A stretch of DNA of 64,000 bases, from the NCBI RefSeq assembly GCF_907165205.1, contig NC_058189.1, positions 35,924,270 to 35,988,269 on the forward strand, in the 5' to 3' direction. The notes under the pieces are model-generated. The model made no database searches. It saw only the letters and a list, made by a program, of their open reading frames with translations, and was not told the DNA's origin. The DNA comes from Coccinella septempunctata (lineage: Eukaryota > Arthropoda > Insecta > Coleoptera > Coccinellidae). How positions within the stretch are numbered: position 1 is the stretch's first letter; every line of letters starts with the position of its first letter. This document shows positions 35,601 to 47,460 of this stretch, piece after piece. The position numbers were made by a program, and so were the translations under genes.

Positions 35601-35860
35601 CCGAGAATTCTCTGGAGAATTCTCTACAAAATTCTCGCAAGAAAACGGCCGAGATTATTTTGTATGCAACTGAATAGAGAATTTTACCGAAATTGCGTAT
35701 GTAACGGTACATAATTCACGGCGCATGAAATCTCGAGTAAATTTTGTAGAGAATTCTCGGCCGTTGCAAACGGGCTTAAGACTAAACTCGCAAGAATATG
35801 AGGTGATTATCACTCAGAATAATATCTACAATAAGTAATTTGGCACTACATCGCTGAGGA
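32603..35860 (+). pseudogene. P/THAP9-like transposase, copy 4, most complete THAP domain
   Basis: Exon 1 (32603-32674) starts MSFCCLCGQPRDRDENIRIF; exon 2 (32925-33061) gives WIDAVG, FLCSNHFHSETM and RRLLKNTVPLR. Together they form a full C2CH THAP zinc finger for DNA binding. A middle region at 33,780-34,250 has INLFDLIKNYDLTIQLPS-like and Cys-rich parts. 34,250-34,568 gives a coiled coil and RYSLDWVYSCFL...LPLPCPSTLSR. After an intron, 34,630-35,040 holds the core: CLLVDECKVS (first Asp), GDHALVIMFQPFAGHGL, and NTSDGAIWNRKMW (second Asp). After a frameshift at about 35,045, RMCSDFPHLIKCLRN gives the third Asp. The C-terminal exon is 35,441-35,840, split by a MITE. Frameshifts make it inactive. 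Introns have GT-AG ends. Confidence 0.8.
35585..35776. repeat. 192-bp foldback MITE in P-like copy 4, TSD TAA
   Basis: Ends AGCCCGTTTGCAACAGCCG and CGGCCGTTGCAAACGGGCT. TAA on both sides (35582-35584, 35777-35779). Removing it restores the reading GLRLNSQEYE in the host frame. A second copy lies at 60701-60881. The interior is full of GAGAATTCTC motifs. Confidence 0.85.
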
Positions 35861-36624
35861 CACTAAACCGAATAAATATAAATTTTCAATTAGATACAAA
35901 AGCCAGGCAGCAAGACCTAAGTCGTTAGCCTTTTGAAACATTGTTTCAATAAAGTTTATAACTACTACTACAGTCATCATTCGTTCAATGAATGAACGTG
36001 CAAAAAAAAAATGACTCATATCCTCATGTCCATGTTAATAAGTTCCATAAATTAATTTACAGGAACTGGATAATTTCCTTATATACTTAGATTTATGGCA
36101 GCAGATTTCTCCTCCTCACTTTTTTTTGTCAAAATAAACATATGAAGGATTTCAAGCGACAATATCATGCACTTTAGATTTGTGCAGACATCTGGCTGAA
36201 TTAGGCTTCAAATATTTTATGATTATTTCACCCCTCATCCTGGAATATTCTTTTATATGTTTGAGAACAAAACGAACAATAGAGATAATTCAACGATTAT
36301 TATCATTGTAAACGAAATCTATATACAACAATTAAGGAAGGATGTAACAATAAAACAAGAATTTGAATAATATTTAATTAAACTCAACAAGAAATAACTT
36401 ATTCTCCTCTACATCACATAGAGACATAACTGACAAAATTTTATACACAATTGGGACTTCCCTACAGGCCTTTTTCAATAAAGGGCATCAATCCTTTGAA
36501 AATTCTTTGATCTGGAAACATACGAAGAAGAGTAAACGGGAAAAAAGCTTTCATCACACTAATCTGAAAACTGAAAAGTGCTGACTTAATATACATATAT
36601 AATCATTTAGTACTTGCCCTTTCG
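35861..36624. other. No gene recognised
   Basis: Non-coding AT-rich sequence; a TTCAATGAATGAA palindrome-like stretch at about 35,982 is the only local structure seen. Confidence 0.4.
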
Positions 36625-37326
36625 AGAAACTTGTAGTATTGAGGAAGTACAACGAAACATACAAGATAGCATAATTCCTGGAGACGGACACTGAACCAGG
36701 CAGCTTCAAAACCATCTGCCTACTGAGCGACAGAATACACAAGGAGCTAGAAGGTAAGCCAGCAATCGCGGATGATCAGCAAGGTTTCAGGGAGGATAGA
36801 TCGACGATAATATCCATAGATGAAGTTCGCAAGATGGGCGTAAGGAGGAACGCACAGGACACGGGCCAAAACCATTCTGACAACATTCGACGTCAAGTAC
36901 GCATTCAACTCTGTCGGATAGAAGAAGACACTAGAGGATCTGAAGAACAAGGGAGTATCGGCACATGCAGAACGTCATCAAGAGCTACTTCCATAACAAG
37001 ATACTGAGAACGGCGCACAAAAAAGGAAAGCCTACCATGTGGGGTCCCACAAGGGTGAGGTCCAACAAATTTCAATTTAATAAGAAAAATTATAAACTAT
37101 GTGACATCTTGTACAACGCAGTGCTGGAACTGAAAGCTGAAGCTTGCGACATGAAACTGATGACATACGCAGACGACCTTGCCATGATATTAAGAAATAA
37201 CAAAGAGGCTGAGAAGAAGCAGAGGACTACAACTAACGTCGATCAAATCCGAAATACCTACTGTTACAGGGAGAAGACCACTAGAAAAGACAAAACCGAA
37301 AATCAAGAGAGTGGAAATAGAGCCCT
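36625..37326 (+). pseudogene. R1-type LINE reverse transcriptase, decayed
   Basis: In alternating frames: RIHKELEGKPAIADDQQGFR with EDRSTI (36,735-36,815), FDVKYAFNSVGWKKTLEDLK (about 36,890-36,950), VIKSYFHNKILRT, and MTYADDLAMILRNNKEAEKK (37,160-37,210). The YADD box holds the two catalytic aspartates. The GVPQGS region has decayed to MWGPTRV. Similarity is to the R1/I-like non-LTR clade. No endonuclease or 3' tail was found; a different repeat abuts at 37,327. Confidence 0.6.
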
Positions 37327-37450
37327 TTAACGCCCTCTATCTTTTTCCACAGCAATATTTCATTGAGGTATATTTGGTCCTATCGCCATATTTTGGTCCA
37401 AACAATCTGCCCTTAGCCTATGCCCCAATAGTTATGAATCACCCTGTATA
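37327..37450. repeat. Solo arm of the CACCCTGTATA foldback family
   Basis: About 124 bp beginning TTAACGCCCTCTATCTTTTT and ending ATGAATCACCCTGTATA. It matches both inverted arms of the element at 44988-45543. Confidence 0.75.
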
Positions 37451-37748
37451 TGGGATAGGGTGAGTACAACCTTTTTTGTTTATTGTTTTTTCATCATATT
37501 CATTCTATTCTACATTTAAAATGCCAGGATCCTCAGCAGTGTCTGGATTCAAAAGCTATTCTTGCAAATTTCTCTCATGTGTAAATTCTTTTTATTCCCA
37601 TGTTCCTGTAGGTTTTAAACAGAAGAAATTTTTTAGATTTCCAAGGAATACTTCTCGAGCAGCTGCTCGGAAGCAAGTTTGCTGTATAGGTTCAACAAAA
37701 AGTGTGGCTAATTATTATGTATGCAGTGATCATTTTTCACCATCGGCC

Positions 37749-38075
37749 TTCTGCAACACAATTGAACCTTCTCGTCTGAATCATCAAACTGTCCCTGAAT
37801 CTTTTTCCCGAAAGACTCTTCTTGGCGATCACTGCTATGCTAGTTCTCTGTTTGATGCGAATATCAAAAGTCCACTAGTTCATGAGGAAACAAACCCAAA
37901 TGCCATCAGACTTCTGCAACCCAAATGAACCTTCTCGTCTGAATCATCAAGCTGTCCCTGAATTTTATTCCCGAAAGACCCCCTTCTTGGCGATCACTGC
38001 TATGCTAGTTCTTTGTATGATGCGAATATCGAAATTCCACTAGTTCATGGGGAAACAAACCCAAATGCCACCTTG
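37749..38075. repeat. 163-bp tandem duplication inside P-like copy 5
   Basis: CTTCTGCAAC...AACCTTCTCGTCTGAATCAT repeats with period 163 bp (37,764 and 37,927); the copies are about 90% similar. Since 163 is not a multiple of three, the duplication itself breaks the reading frame. Confidence 0.85.
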
Positions 38076-39280
38076 AATATTAATAATCATGACAGTTTGA
38101 AATCCAAGTCTTCTAATATCTTCTCAGAAACTTCTCCCTCAAATTTGGAATGTCATATTTCATCCCAAAATGTATCATCTGATATTTGCATAGAATCGAT
38201 GAATCAAGATACTACTGAACTACAATCTCACTCAGAAAACATTGATTTTGACCACCATGGATCTTCTTCAAGCAGTAGAGCATATTCTGACAAGCAGGAT
38301 AAATATGCTTTCTTGAATGATAACTTGAAAGGATCCTTGCTAAATAATGACAAATTTCATCAAAAAGAAGCCACAATGCACCAAGTTGAAAGAAATCTTC
38401 GTTCCAGGTTGTCTAAATTGAAAAATTTATTAGAAAATCAGAAAACCCAGTTAAATTCTTTGAAACGGTTATATTCAGAGGGCAGGTTTGAGTTCATTGA
38501 AAATAATTTTCATGAATTCACATAAGACTTTTTCAACTCCCAGCTGAGAAATGTCAACAAACCGCCCTCAGGCCGAAGATGGTCAGTTAAAGATACAGCC
38601 TTTGCACTTTCACTGTATAAAAAGAGTCCCAGATTATATAGATATATGTGTTCATTTTTTCAGTTGCCTTCTCCTAGGACCCTTAAATCTCTTTTATCAA
38701 AAATTCCTTTGGAATGTGGCATCATAGAGCCTGTTTTTGAATATTTAAAATTACAGACTGAGGAGATGGATGAGCTTGATTGATTTATTATTTTTGATGA
38801 AGTAGTGGATTATCTTATGAGAATTACAAGCAGATAATTTCGGGTGTTGTAGATCTGGGCCCAGTAGGCAGAACATCAGAACTAGCCAATCATACTCTAG
38901 TTTTCATGATCCGGGGTATCAAAAACAATTTCAATTTTCCAGTAGGTTATTTTTTCACGAAAGATACCATAAAATCATCAGATCTGAAATATTTAATTCT
39001 CTATGTTATAAAAGAACTTAGCAAATTTGTGCCACTGTTTGCGACCAGGGCACCACTAACAGAACTGCCGTCAGTTCTTTCCTTTCTGCCTATAATTTTG
39101 TGGTCGATGGAAGACCTATTTTCACCATCTTTGATGTTCCCCACTTGTTACAAAATACAAGAAAAGCGTTAATTAAATGTAGGATAGAATTTGTCAATGG
39201 AAAGTTTGAAACTATGGATGACATCAAGCAAGCTTTCCATCTTGAAGTTAAACGCACATAAAAAGTATTTTGTAAATTAA

Positions 39281-40267
39281 GGTCCGTAAGATTAATGGTA
39301 GTTTAAACCAAGAATGAGGGTTTAAACTTTGGATAACGATTATTTCTTAAGATCAAACATAGTTAATCCATCAAGGATGGTTTAAACTATCGATTAGTTT
39401 AAACCTTCGGGACGGTAGGTTTAAACCTTTCAAAAGGGATTAAACCCTATATATTCTATGAAACTATTTTTTACCTGCTTCTATGAAGTTTTTTGAAGTT
39501 TCTTGTTTGTTTTGATTCAAGAAATTGTGTTTAGGTTTGCGTTGCCGGTTAGAGAATTATTGAGTTCAATGTTTGAGAATGAACATGGAATTGGAATATG
39601 ATGATTGGAAGTGATTCGAATTCAGATATTGAAATCTTGCAGAGTTGAATGTTTTCAATAGGTATCATGATAGACCATATATTATCCGTGATCAAGAAAA
39701 TCATTGGGATATATGGGATGATATCGAATTCGATCTCCAAAACTTCTGCAAGAGCAATTTTTAGTGGGATTGAGAAAAAAATGAGCCACCCCACCTCAAG
39801 GTTAAATATCAACATTCAATTTCATATTTTGTCTCACTTGCAATCCATCTTCTGAATTGCTATGTTCAAAAGCAATTCCTTATTTCCACTTCGAAATGTG
39901 CCTTTCGTAAGATACTAAATACAGATATTTTCAGAAACGAAGCACAGAATGCAATGTATCAACCATAGGTTTCACCTCACACCTTAATAATATAACAATA
40001 ATAATGCTGATACAAAGATCGTAACAGAATAAACTGATCGCTGCAGTTTGACAGAAGCACTGATCCAAAGATTGACACAGAAAACTAAGAAATGACAATC
40101 AATGAATCACAATTAGATCAAATAGCCAACTATTTTGACAACTGCACAGGATTAGTTAATCTCATCTAATTTTGTAATTGATCTTAACACGATGGTTTAA
40201 ACCATAGATCAACTTTAATCGGAGATTTCTTAATCGGAAGTTTAAACTACGATTAATCTTACGGGCC
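39281..40267. mobile_element. PIF/Harbinger deletion derivative nested in P-like copy 5, TSD TAA
   Basis: Ends GGTCCGTAAGATTAATGGTA and the complement of GGCCCGTAAGATTAATCGTA, with AGTTTAAAC motifs repeated inwards at both ends. TAA flanks both sides (39278-39280, 40268-40270). The interior at 39,640-39,850 reads NRYHDRPYIIRDQENHWDIW then, in a shifted frame, SGIEKKMSHPTSR, resembling the N-terminal region of Harbinger transposases. The DDE core is deleted. The P-like frame continues across the insertion. Confidence 0.85.
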
Positions 40268-40813
40268 TAAATGAGAATAATTTCAATTTCAATGACACTT
40301 ACATGAAAATGAAAGTGAGTGTAGCTGCACGACAACTTAGCCACACAATGGCAGCAGCCATTGAAACTTTTCATGCAGGTGGTGATATGGACACTTCTAC
40401 GTTAGCAACAGCAGAATTTTGTCATATTATTGATAATTTATTTATTTTTCGAAGGAAAAAATATCGGTCTGCATTATCTGAAAATTCACCTCATTTAGAA
40501 TTTTGGTCTGATATGTTGACTCACATTAAAGATTGGAAATTTTTAGAAAATGGGAATATTAGGAATTTTAATTTTGTTGAGGGATGGCAAACTACCATAA
40601 GGTCAGTTATGACTCTGTTGAAGTATTTGCATGCAGAAGGGCTGCAATTTTTAAATTCAAGAAATCTTAATCAAGACCCTTTAGAAAATTTTTTTGGACA
40701 AATAAGGCAGCACGTTTTTTTTTAAACCAACCCTACTTCAGTACAGTTTGTTGCAGCTCTTGAAACTATCGTTATCAATAATTTCAGTTCACCTATTTCT
40801 AAATCTTATAATT

Positions 40814-43567
40814 GAGGCGTTCAGAACCAGAGTGGACCATCCCACAAAATCTTCAATATTAAGCTAAGATTGGTTTTCGACAAGTTATGATACATATTAT
40901 AGAGTTACATTGAATATTCTCAGATACGATAATGCTATAAAATTTATCGCCACCGGATAGGATGGTCCACCCTTTCGATCCTAATTATAAATCGGGACCA
41001 TATCGGACTAGGTGGCTTGGTCCGCTTTGGCATTTCTGACAGTGATCAATAGCTAACGAAAAGTGAATGCTAAAATTCGCTATTTTGAGTTGTTTATTTG
41101 TTGAAATATTGAAGTACCAGTTCGAAAATTATGCAATCAAGTTTCTCATCTGAATGTACATCCCACGAGATAGGAGGTAAGTTTTTTTGTATTTGAAATA
41201 AAGTTATTTTATATTCAATCAATTCGCACCTAATATTTAGGCACAAACTCAGATGTTCGTCGTGAACCCCTAGACTTTGAAGATTACGGAAGTTCTGAGG
41301 ATAACCTGCTGCGTGATTCAGAGTTTGAGAGTGAAACGAATATTGTTGAACAAGAAACGAAGTTGAAAAACTTAGAGGAGAAACTGAAATCAAGAAAGAG
41401 GATAAGAAGCGAGAGTAAATGGAAAAAAAACAAACGGAAATATTTACGAGCTAGTGGTCAAAGTTATACCAATGTCAAAGGCGAAACTGTCCGCGCTAAA
41501 ATATTCTTTCCTGCAGATAACTGCTGTAAGTTAGAATGTTTTAAGGTAATAGGTCCAGAAATCCAAACGGATATACACAATAAATTTTATGGTCTTGCCA
41601 ATTTCGACGCGCAGACTGGATATATATTTTCGCAAGTCAAAGTTAAGCCAGTTGCTCGTCATTACTCCTCAACTGCTGCCAGTTCTACTAACAAATCGAA
41701 ATATTTGACGAGGGAATATTATTTACCTAACAGCGAAGGAAGTGACGTAAGAATTTGCAAAAATTTCTTCAAGAAAATTTTAATGGTATCAGACGGTAAA
41801 ATTGATAGAACCCTAAAAAAAAACTAATTTAATGGTACCTAAGGATCAACGAGGTCGTCACCCTCCTGCGAATAAAACCCCCGTAGAAAAAATTGAAAGT
41901 GTTTGTGACTTCATCAGATCATTTCCAACATATATTTCTCATTACTCGAGGAATAAGACGGATAGAAAATACCTTAGTCCTGACTTGAATATTAGAATTC
42001 TGTATACTGAGTATAAGAAAAAAACTGCTAATCCTGTGTCAGAATTCAAGTTTCGCGATGTGTTCAACACTAAATTTGATCTTCATTTTCACCCACCTAT
42101 TGTAGACTCCTGTAAGACGTGTGACTCTCTACAAAATAAAATAAAATATGAAGTTGATGAAGGAAAAAAACAACAACTAAATTTTCAACTAGAACTTCAT
42201 CAGCGCAAAGCACAACAACTACGAGATGCTATGAATAAAGATGCGGGAATTTCAAAAGACGAAGTTACAGTTATAGCTTTCGACCTGATGAAAACATTGC
42301 CTACGCCTGTTATCTCCACCGGTATAACATATTATAAGAGGCAATTATGGACCTACTGTTTGGGAGTCCACAACTTGCAGAGTACTGAAGCTACAATGTT
42401 TGTATGGGATGAATCTATAGCATCTCGTGGTGCTCAAGAAATAGGATCATGCCTGATGAATTATATAAGACACAACGTGAAGACCAAAAAAGTTATAATG
42501 TATTCTGACGGTTTCGGTGGTCAGAACAGAAATATTAAGATGGCTCTTATTTGCCAATACATGGCTCAATCACAGGAATTTGAGGTAGACGAAATTCAGC
42601 ACAACTTTTTGGTTAGCGGCCATTCGTTTCTTGTGTGTGACAGAGATTTTGGTGTCATTGAAAAAAATAAAAAATTCTTTCCGAATATTTATGTCCCCAA
42701 TGATTGGGTGAATGTCATCACTGGAGCGAAGAAAAAAAATCCTTTTAAAGTAGTTTTGATGAAGAAGGAGATGTTTTATTCTACAGTCAACTTAGAGAAA
42801 TCGATTACGAACAGAAAGATAAGTTCAGATGCTTGAAAAGTTGAATGGTTGAAAATTCACTCGATTGTAATAAAAAAAGAGGATCCATTTATAATTTACT
42901 TCAAATATGGAATAAGCGAAGTTCAACCATTACAACAATTCGATATTCAAAAAAGAAACGCTTCGAAATATTGCTTCCAAGGACCTCTGCCTTTATTATA
43001 CCCTAATGGAAACAGTGTGACTGCTGCAAAAAAGAAAGATCTTCTACAGTTAATTGAATTTATTCCGCCAATTTTTCACAATTTTTTCACTCTTTGAGAT
43101 GTTCGTCAGCAGCACGGGACGAAATTTCCATAGTGGTCAAAAATGATGATGATGTGAATCCTCTGGTTGATAAAACTTATGTATAATTTTTTTTTCAAAA
43201 TAAGATACATTTTCCTGTAAAATCCGTTCGTTCCTATTTTTGTGTCATTTTTCTCAGAAGAATGTTAATTTTGTAATAAAAAATTTTAAAATCTGCTTTT
43301 TTTTTGTTATGACCCAATATGAAAAAATTTAAAAATATCAGAACCAATGCGGACCAACCCACATTATTTCCATTTCATTTGAAGATTTCATGTTATTTTT
43401 TCACTTGCAGCGAAAAACATCCCACCACAAGTATTCTGACAAGAATTGGATCGTAATAGAGCATTCTCAAATATTTGAAAAAATCTTAAAAAATCATTAT
43501 TTTTGCAAACCTTTTTATCTCCATTCGTATCAGCAATGGGATGGTCCGCTCTGGTTCTCAGCGCCTG
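40814..43567 (+). mobile_element. Sola-like DNA transposon, 2754 bp, TSD AATT
   Basis: Ends GAGGCGTTCAGAACCAGAGT and GGTTCTCAGCGCCTG, inverted over about 28 bp (shared GAACCAGAG-GGACCATCCC). The 4-bp duplication AATT flanks them exactly (40810-40813, 43568-43571). Removing the element restores a KSYNCENN reading in the P-like host, including its conserved NCE. A 4-bp duplication fits Sola-type elements; the family name is tentative, mobility and boundaries are firm. Confidence 0.85.
41131..43097 (+). pseudogene. Transposase of the Sola-like element (two lesions)
   Basis: Exon 1 41131-41176, then exon 2 from 41241. The N-terminal part is charged (SRKRIRSESKWKKNKRKYLR) with RAKIFFPADNCCKLECF and KNFFKKILMVSDGKI. 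A nine-A run (41815-41823) shifts frame by one base, and the protein resumes at LMVPKDQRGRHPP. The second half has FRDVFNTKFDLHFHPPIVDSCKTC and candidate catalytic acids in VIAFDLMKTLPTP, VIMYSDGFGGQNRNIKM and GHSFLVCDRDFGVIEK. This set of motifs is abundant in insect genomes; I attribute it to a DDE transposase. A TGA at 42834-42836 interrupts the same frame, which continues KVEWLKIHSIVIKKEDPF and ends at 43097. Total about 600 codons. Confidence 0.75.
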
Positions 43568-44224
43568 AATTGTGAAAACAATTTATGTCAAGCTTTAGGT
43601 AATTTTGGGGATTTCATTCAAAAGTTTGCTATTGACAATTACTAAATTGAAGATGATATATCACTTTGCTTCTGATATCACTGATGATGCAGATGATATC
43701 ACCGAGATGAATTATGCCACTCCTCACGTAGCGGGATACATTTGGAAGGAATTGGATATAAAAAATTGTGATAATTGTAAAACAAATTCAGTTTCCAACG
43801 AATTGTCTAATGGATATTGATATGTGTCGTTTAAAGAATATGATGAAAAAACTAGATTAAACTATGCACATGAAAAGTTGATCAAATTAGTTGATATTTT
43901 ACATAAGAAATTGAATTCATTATTACATCATTATCATCATATAAGTAGACTAGAAGATAAGTTCACCGAATCATTCACTAGCGAAAGTGAAGAATTCAAA
44001 TTTTGTAGTACACATGATGTCAATAAAGAAATAGTAAAAACTTATTATATTTTAAATTAACCATTTTCAAATATATCAGAAAAAAGAATCATCACAATAA
44101 ATTCATGAGTACTGGCCATTATAAAAACAGAAAATTTTCTACCTTTTCCGAATATTCATATCAAATTCCAATATTCCTACCTACATCTATAATGAATATT
44201 TTCAACAACAAATCGAAACACCCA

Positions 44225-44650
44225 AAAAAGTCAACTACGTTCACCCAGGAAATTTTATTTTCCTGAAAGATAAGCAGGCAAGGGGAAAAACCTCGTTAGT
44301 ATGTAGAGACACAATCTGCTCTGCCAGAATCATTATGCAGGAGGGTCAACCTTTAATTTTGAGGTGATTTTTCCCGGATAATAATCATATTATATTCTTT
44401 ATAATAATAATAACAATTTCTGCAAAATTTATCTATGAAATGAGAGGTGGATAAATGATTGAATTTTCCTATCGAATAAAGTTATGGACAAAGATGAGGA
44501 TCACCAAGTAGCACTTTGAAATCTATTCCTAACAATTTTAATACTTCAACAACATATAATTTTATAGCAAAGCATAACCATGTTCCAGATCTTGTTATGC
44601 TACAAGATATCAGAACAAAACAGATTTTGGTATTCCGGAGTAAGGGTGAA
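44225..44650 (+). pseudogene. FLYWCH-type zinc-finger fragment (Mutator-like association)
   Basis: FVHPGNFIFLKDKQARGKTS, then LVCRDTICSARIIMQ, resembles a FLYWCH finger (aromatic-x4-K-x4-GK...C-x-x-x-x-C-x-AR). After a gap, AKHNHVPDLVMLQDIRTKQ supplies the H-x-H end. Such fingers occur in host proteins and in insect Mutator-like transposons. Both pieces are short and separated by a non-coding stretch, so I treat it as a remnant. Confidence 0.45.
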
Positions 44651-44657
44651 TCTCTTA

Positions 44658-46049
44658 AGGTCAGTTCATATTATCCGTCCGTCTCAGTTCAGTTCAGCTC
44701 AGTCAAAATATCTTTTAATGTGTTTTATATGGACTAATTCATACTATCCGTCTCCGACCCTTCAGCACCTATCGGCACGCTTACGACCGTCCGACGGTAT
44801 TCTTCCAGAGAATATTTTGCGGATGGGCTGAAGGGCGTGGTTGGACTGAATGGGACTGAACGTATAATATGAATAAGCAACCGCTCAGTTCAGCTCAGTC
44901 AATCGAGGGTTTTCCTTTGTTGTGAAAGCTTCTTTGAACTTTTTTTTTGTATTAAATTACTGCGAAATTTTTCACAGTATACAGGATGATTCATAACTAT
45001 TGGGACATAGGCTGAGGGCAGATTGTTTGGACCAAAATATGGCGATAGGACCAAATATACCTTAATGAAATATTGCTGTGCAAAAAAGATAGAGGTCGTT
45101 AAAGTTGATTTTTTTTTCGTTTTTTGCTAATAAGTTCACTGTATATTTTTTATTTCCGTTTTTAAGAAAAACACAATTGAACAGTTCAGAGCATCGGAAG
45201 GGGATTTGAAGTAACGGCTTATTTATTTTATTTATTTATTTCGACGATAAAGCATGATTATGCTTTATTTTAAATTTAAAACAATGTAACATAAAAAGAA
45301 TAAACTTAAATTAAATTTTCTACGTGTCCTCCCCCTACTTCTATGCCTTTTCTAATTCTTTCAATAAAGGACTTTCGAACTTTGAAGAAAATATTATTCT
45401 GTCCCCTCATAAAGAATTCAACTTTAACGCCCCCTATCTTTTTCCACGGCAATATTTTATTGAGCTATATTTGGTCCTATCGCCATATTTTGGTCCAAAC
45501 AATCTGCCCTCATCCCATTTCCCAATATGAATTACACTGTATAATAGAAATGATATCCTGTTCATTCTAAAATAGCCATGATGTGTGGACCAATTTCTTT
45601 TATAATGTCCAATATTCACCTTCAACTTTCCTCTTTTCAAATTTTGGTTAGACACCCAATCTTTTTACCGACATTTAGTTCTTCTTCATCTTCGTCTAAC
45701 AATAATGCAAAAGCACATCATTCATTCAGGCGTAATTGCAGCAATTTCATTTTCAGCAGAAGTTAAAGGGTTTACGTCCTATGAGATAGGGCACGTAAGG
45801 GAAACAACGAAAATAATAATACTCATAATTTAACAATAATTTTAGGGTCCTTCTTGTACTCTTTTGATCAAAATGAAAGGCTTCATGTGTCAAGTGCTGG
45901 TCGATTCGAATGCAACCGAATATTCACGACACACGAAGCGGAAGGTGACTGAGACGATCGTGACTGATAATATGAACGCAACCTCCGTCAACTGCTAATG
46001 ATCCTTCCGCCGGCCTGAACTGAGCGGAACGTATAATATGAATCGACCT
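44658..46049. repeat. TIR element, 1392 bp, TSD TTA, with nested foldback
   Basis: Ends AGGTCAGTTCATATTATCCG and the complement of AGGTCGATTCATATTATACG, flanked by TTA (44655-44657, 46050-46052). CAGTTCAG/CTGAACTGAG motifs are repeated near both ends. The 3-bp TTA duplication fits PIF/Harbinger. No transposase was seen. A second element (44988-45543) is inserted. Confidence 0.75.
44988..45543. repeat. Nested foldback element of the CACCCTGTATA family
   Basis: Arms 44988-45103 and 45421-45543 are inverted copies of about 118 bp (TATACAGGATGATTCATAAC ... GGTCCTATCGCCATATTTTG). The middle contains TTTATTTATTT repeats. The same arm stands alone at 37327-37450. Confidence 0.8.
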
Positions 46050-46052
46050 TTA

Positions 46053-47039
46053 CTCTACTGCAAATCTACATGGAAGAGGGGGTTAGGCATGATGAGGCTT
46101 CACTGAGACTACCCAATGGGTTCAACCCTGTGAAGGCTATGATGCAACGAGGACGAAGAAAGTTCAACCGCCTATTCCTGTATCATTGGAAGATGCAGCT
46201 GTACGTTAAGCCAATCCATCGTAAATCAATATTCTTCAGACTTTTTTTATTCACTTCATCTGTTTTCTAGAAAAAAAATTGAACTGCATATTTCATTCGC
46301 GATTATGTTTCAGTTATCGGAAGTACTTTGTTGAATTAGGGCCTCAACAGAAAACCTTCTTTGCTGGGTTTAGAGATGGGTGCCTCTTCTTCGTTTCCGT
46401 GGCATCTTGAATGAGGCAATTGATGTGAATAATCTATACCTGAACATGGACGGCACACGCAAAATTGTACCCAGAGCAGGTGGAGCACGTTAGTTGTTCA
46501 TAGTCCACTGGATGAAGGATCGAAGGATCACAGAGTATAATCCCTTGATTATTGTTTCGTTTGGCATTTCTTTTTTTTTTTTTTTTTTCATTGGGGGCAT
46601 ATCCAGTGGTGTTTTGCCCCATGCCGAACCGGACTAGGCAGACCTACATTGGGGTACCTACTGCACTTTACTAGACAGCTGTTTGGTACCTCCTTTGTCC
46701 TCTCTGTCCTGTGCGATTATAAGCTGGCCCTGAGACAAGCATTTTTAGAAGTTTTTAATGGAATTTCCTTGAGAGGCTGCTGGTTTCACTTTGCCAAAAA
46801 TGTTTTCATGAAACCCTGCTGATAAACCATGAACTCCTGTTGATGAACATCTTGCACTGAATCCTGGTGATTATAACAAATCTTGTTTTATGTTTGATAT
46901 CACTGAAGCCGAGAAGTGAAGGCTGCTAAAAAATGAAAGCTTACGTCATCAAGTGGCCATAACTTTTTTCAAGCGATGTATTGAACATTTGTCAAACCTG
47001 TTTGTAATGGGTATCTTTCGTGAGGCATTGGTGATCTCG
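46053..47039. other. No gene recognised
   Basis: Short frames only; a T-run at about 46,570-46,589. No domain, TIR pair or tandem repeat found. Confidence 0.4.
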
Positions 47040-47460
47040 TCTTTCACTAATAATTTTGAGAAAATTCTTGCAGTTTTTTCTTGAACTTCAGAACCCTTAG
47101 TGGCTGTCAGAATGGTTTTCTCGAATCAAGAAGTTCCGAAACAGCACTTTTCAGCTTCATTCGGGCGATTATGAAGGCTTTGGAGTGTGGGGATATTCCA
47201 ACTGGTTTTTTGTCGACTTTTCGAAGGCCTTCGACTTTGTCTCGAACACTCAACCATATTGAGGAAGATCGAGAAGTGTGGGAGTCGAAACGAACAACTG
47301 AGACTTGTTCAATCATATCTAGAAACAGGGCGCAGAGAGTTGCAATGACGGTTGATGGTGTCATTTATCTATCGTCCTCAGTGCTGATGGACACAGGGAT
47401 TCCATCAGGTAGCATCTTGCGACCGCTCCTATTTCTAGTGTTTTAACGGTTTCGTGGTAG
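47040..47460 (+). pseudogene. Jockey/CR1-type LINE reverse-transcriptase fragment
   Basis: In alternating frames: GCQNGFLESRSSETALFSFI, ALECGDIPTG, LRKIEKCG...LVQSYLETG, NRAQRVAMTVDGVIYLSSSV and TGIPSGSILRPLLFLVF, the last matching the GxPQGSxLGPLLF motif of RT. The catalytic YADD part is not reached. Probably the same lineage as the scrap at 22104. Confidence 0.65.

Larger units (their letters stand above)
37521..44060 (+). pseudogene. P-element-like THAP transposase, copy 5, with two nested elements
   Basis: The THAP domain starts at ATG 37521 (SYSCKFLSC, KFFRFPRN, YVCSDHFSPSAF, RLNHQTVPES). A 163-bp tandem duplication (37,749-38,075) shifts the frame. A Ser/Asn-rich linker and coiled coil (38,080-38,523) lead to the HTH (GRRWSVKDTAFALSLYKKS) and first catalytic box IIFDEV (about 38,790). 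IRGIKNNFNFPVGYFF, then in another frame ATVCDQGTTNRTAV and TIFDVPHLLQNTRK, give the remaining acidic residues. A Harbinger derivative (39281-40267) splits the next exon, which resumes with VSVAARQLSHTMAAAIETFH and RNLNQDPLENFFGQIR. A Sola-like element (40814-43567) splits the NCE motif. The C-terminus (43,568-44,059) has ATPHVAGYIWKEL and CDNC. Inactive. Confidence 0.85.

Noticed and set aside
46434..46622. Lysine-rich minus-strand frame
   Set aside because: It is the translation of a T-run; no real coding signal.
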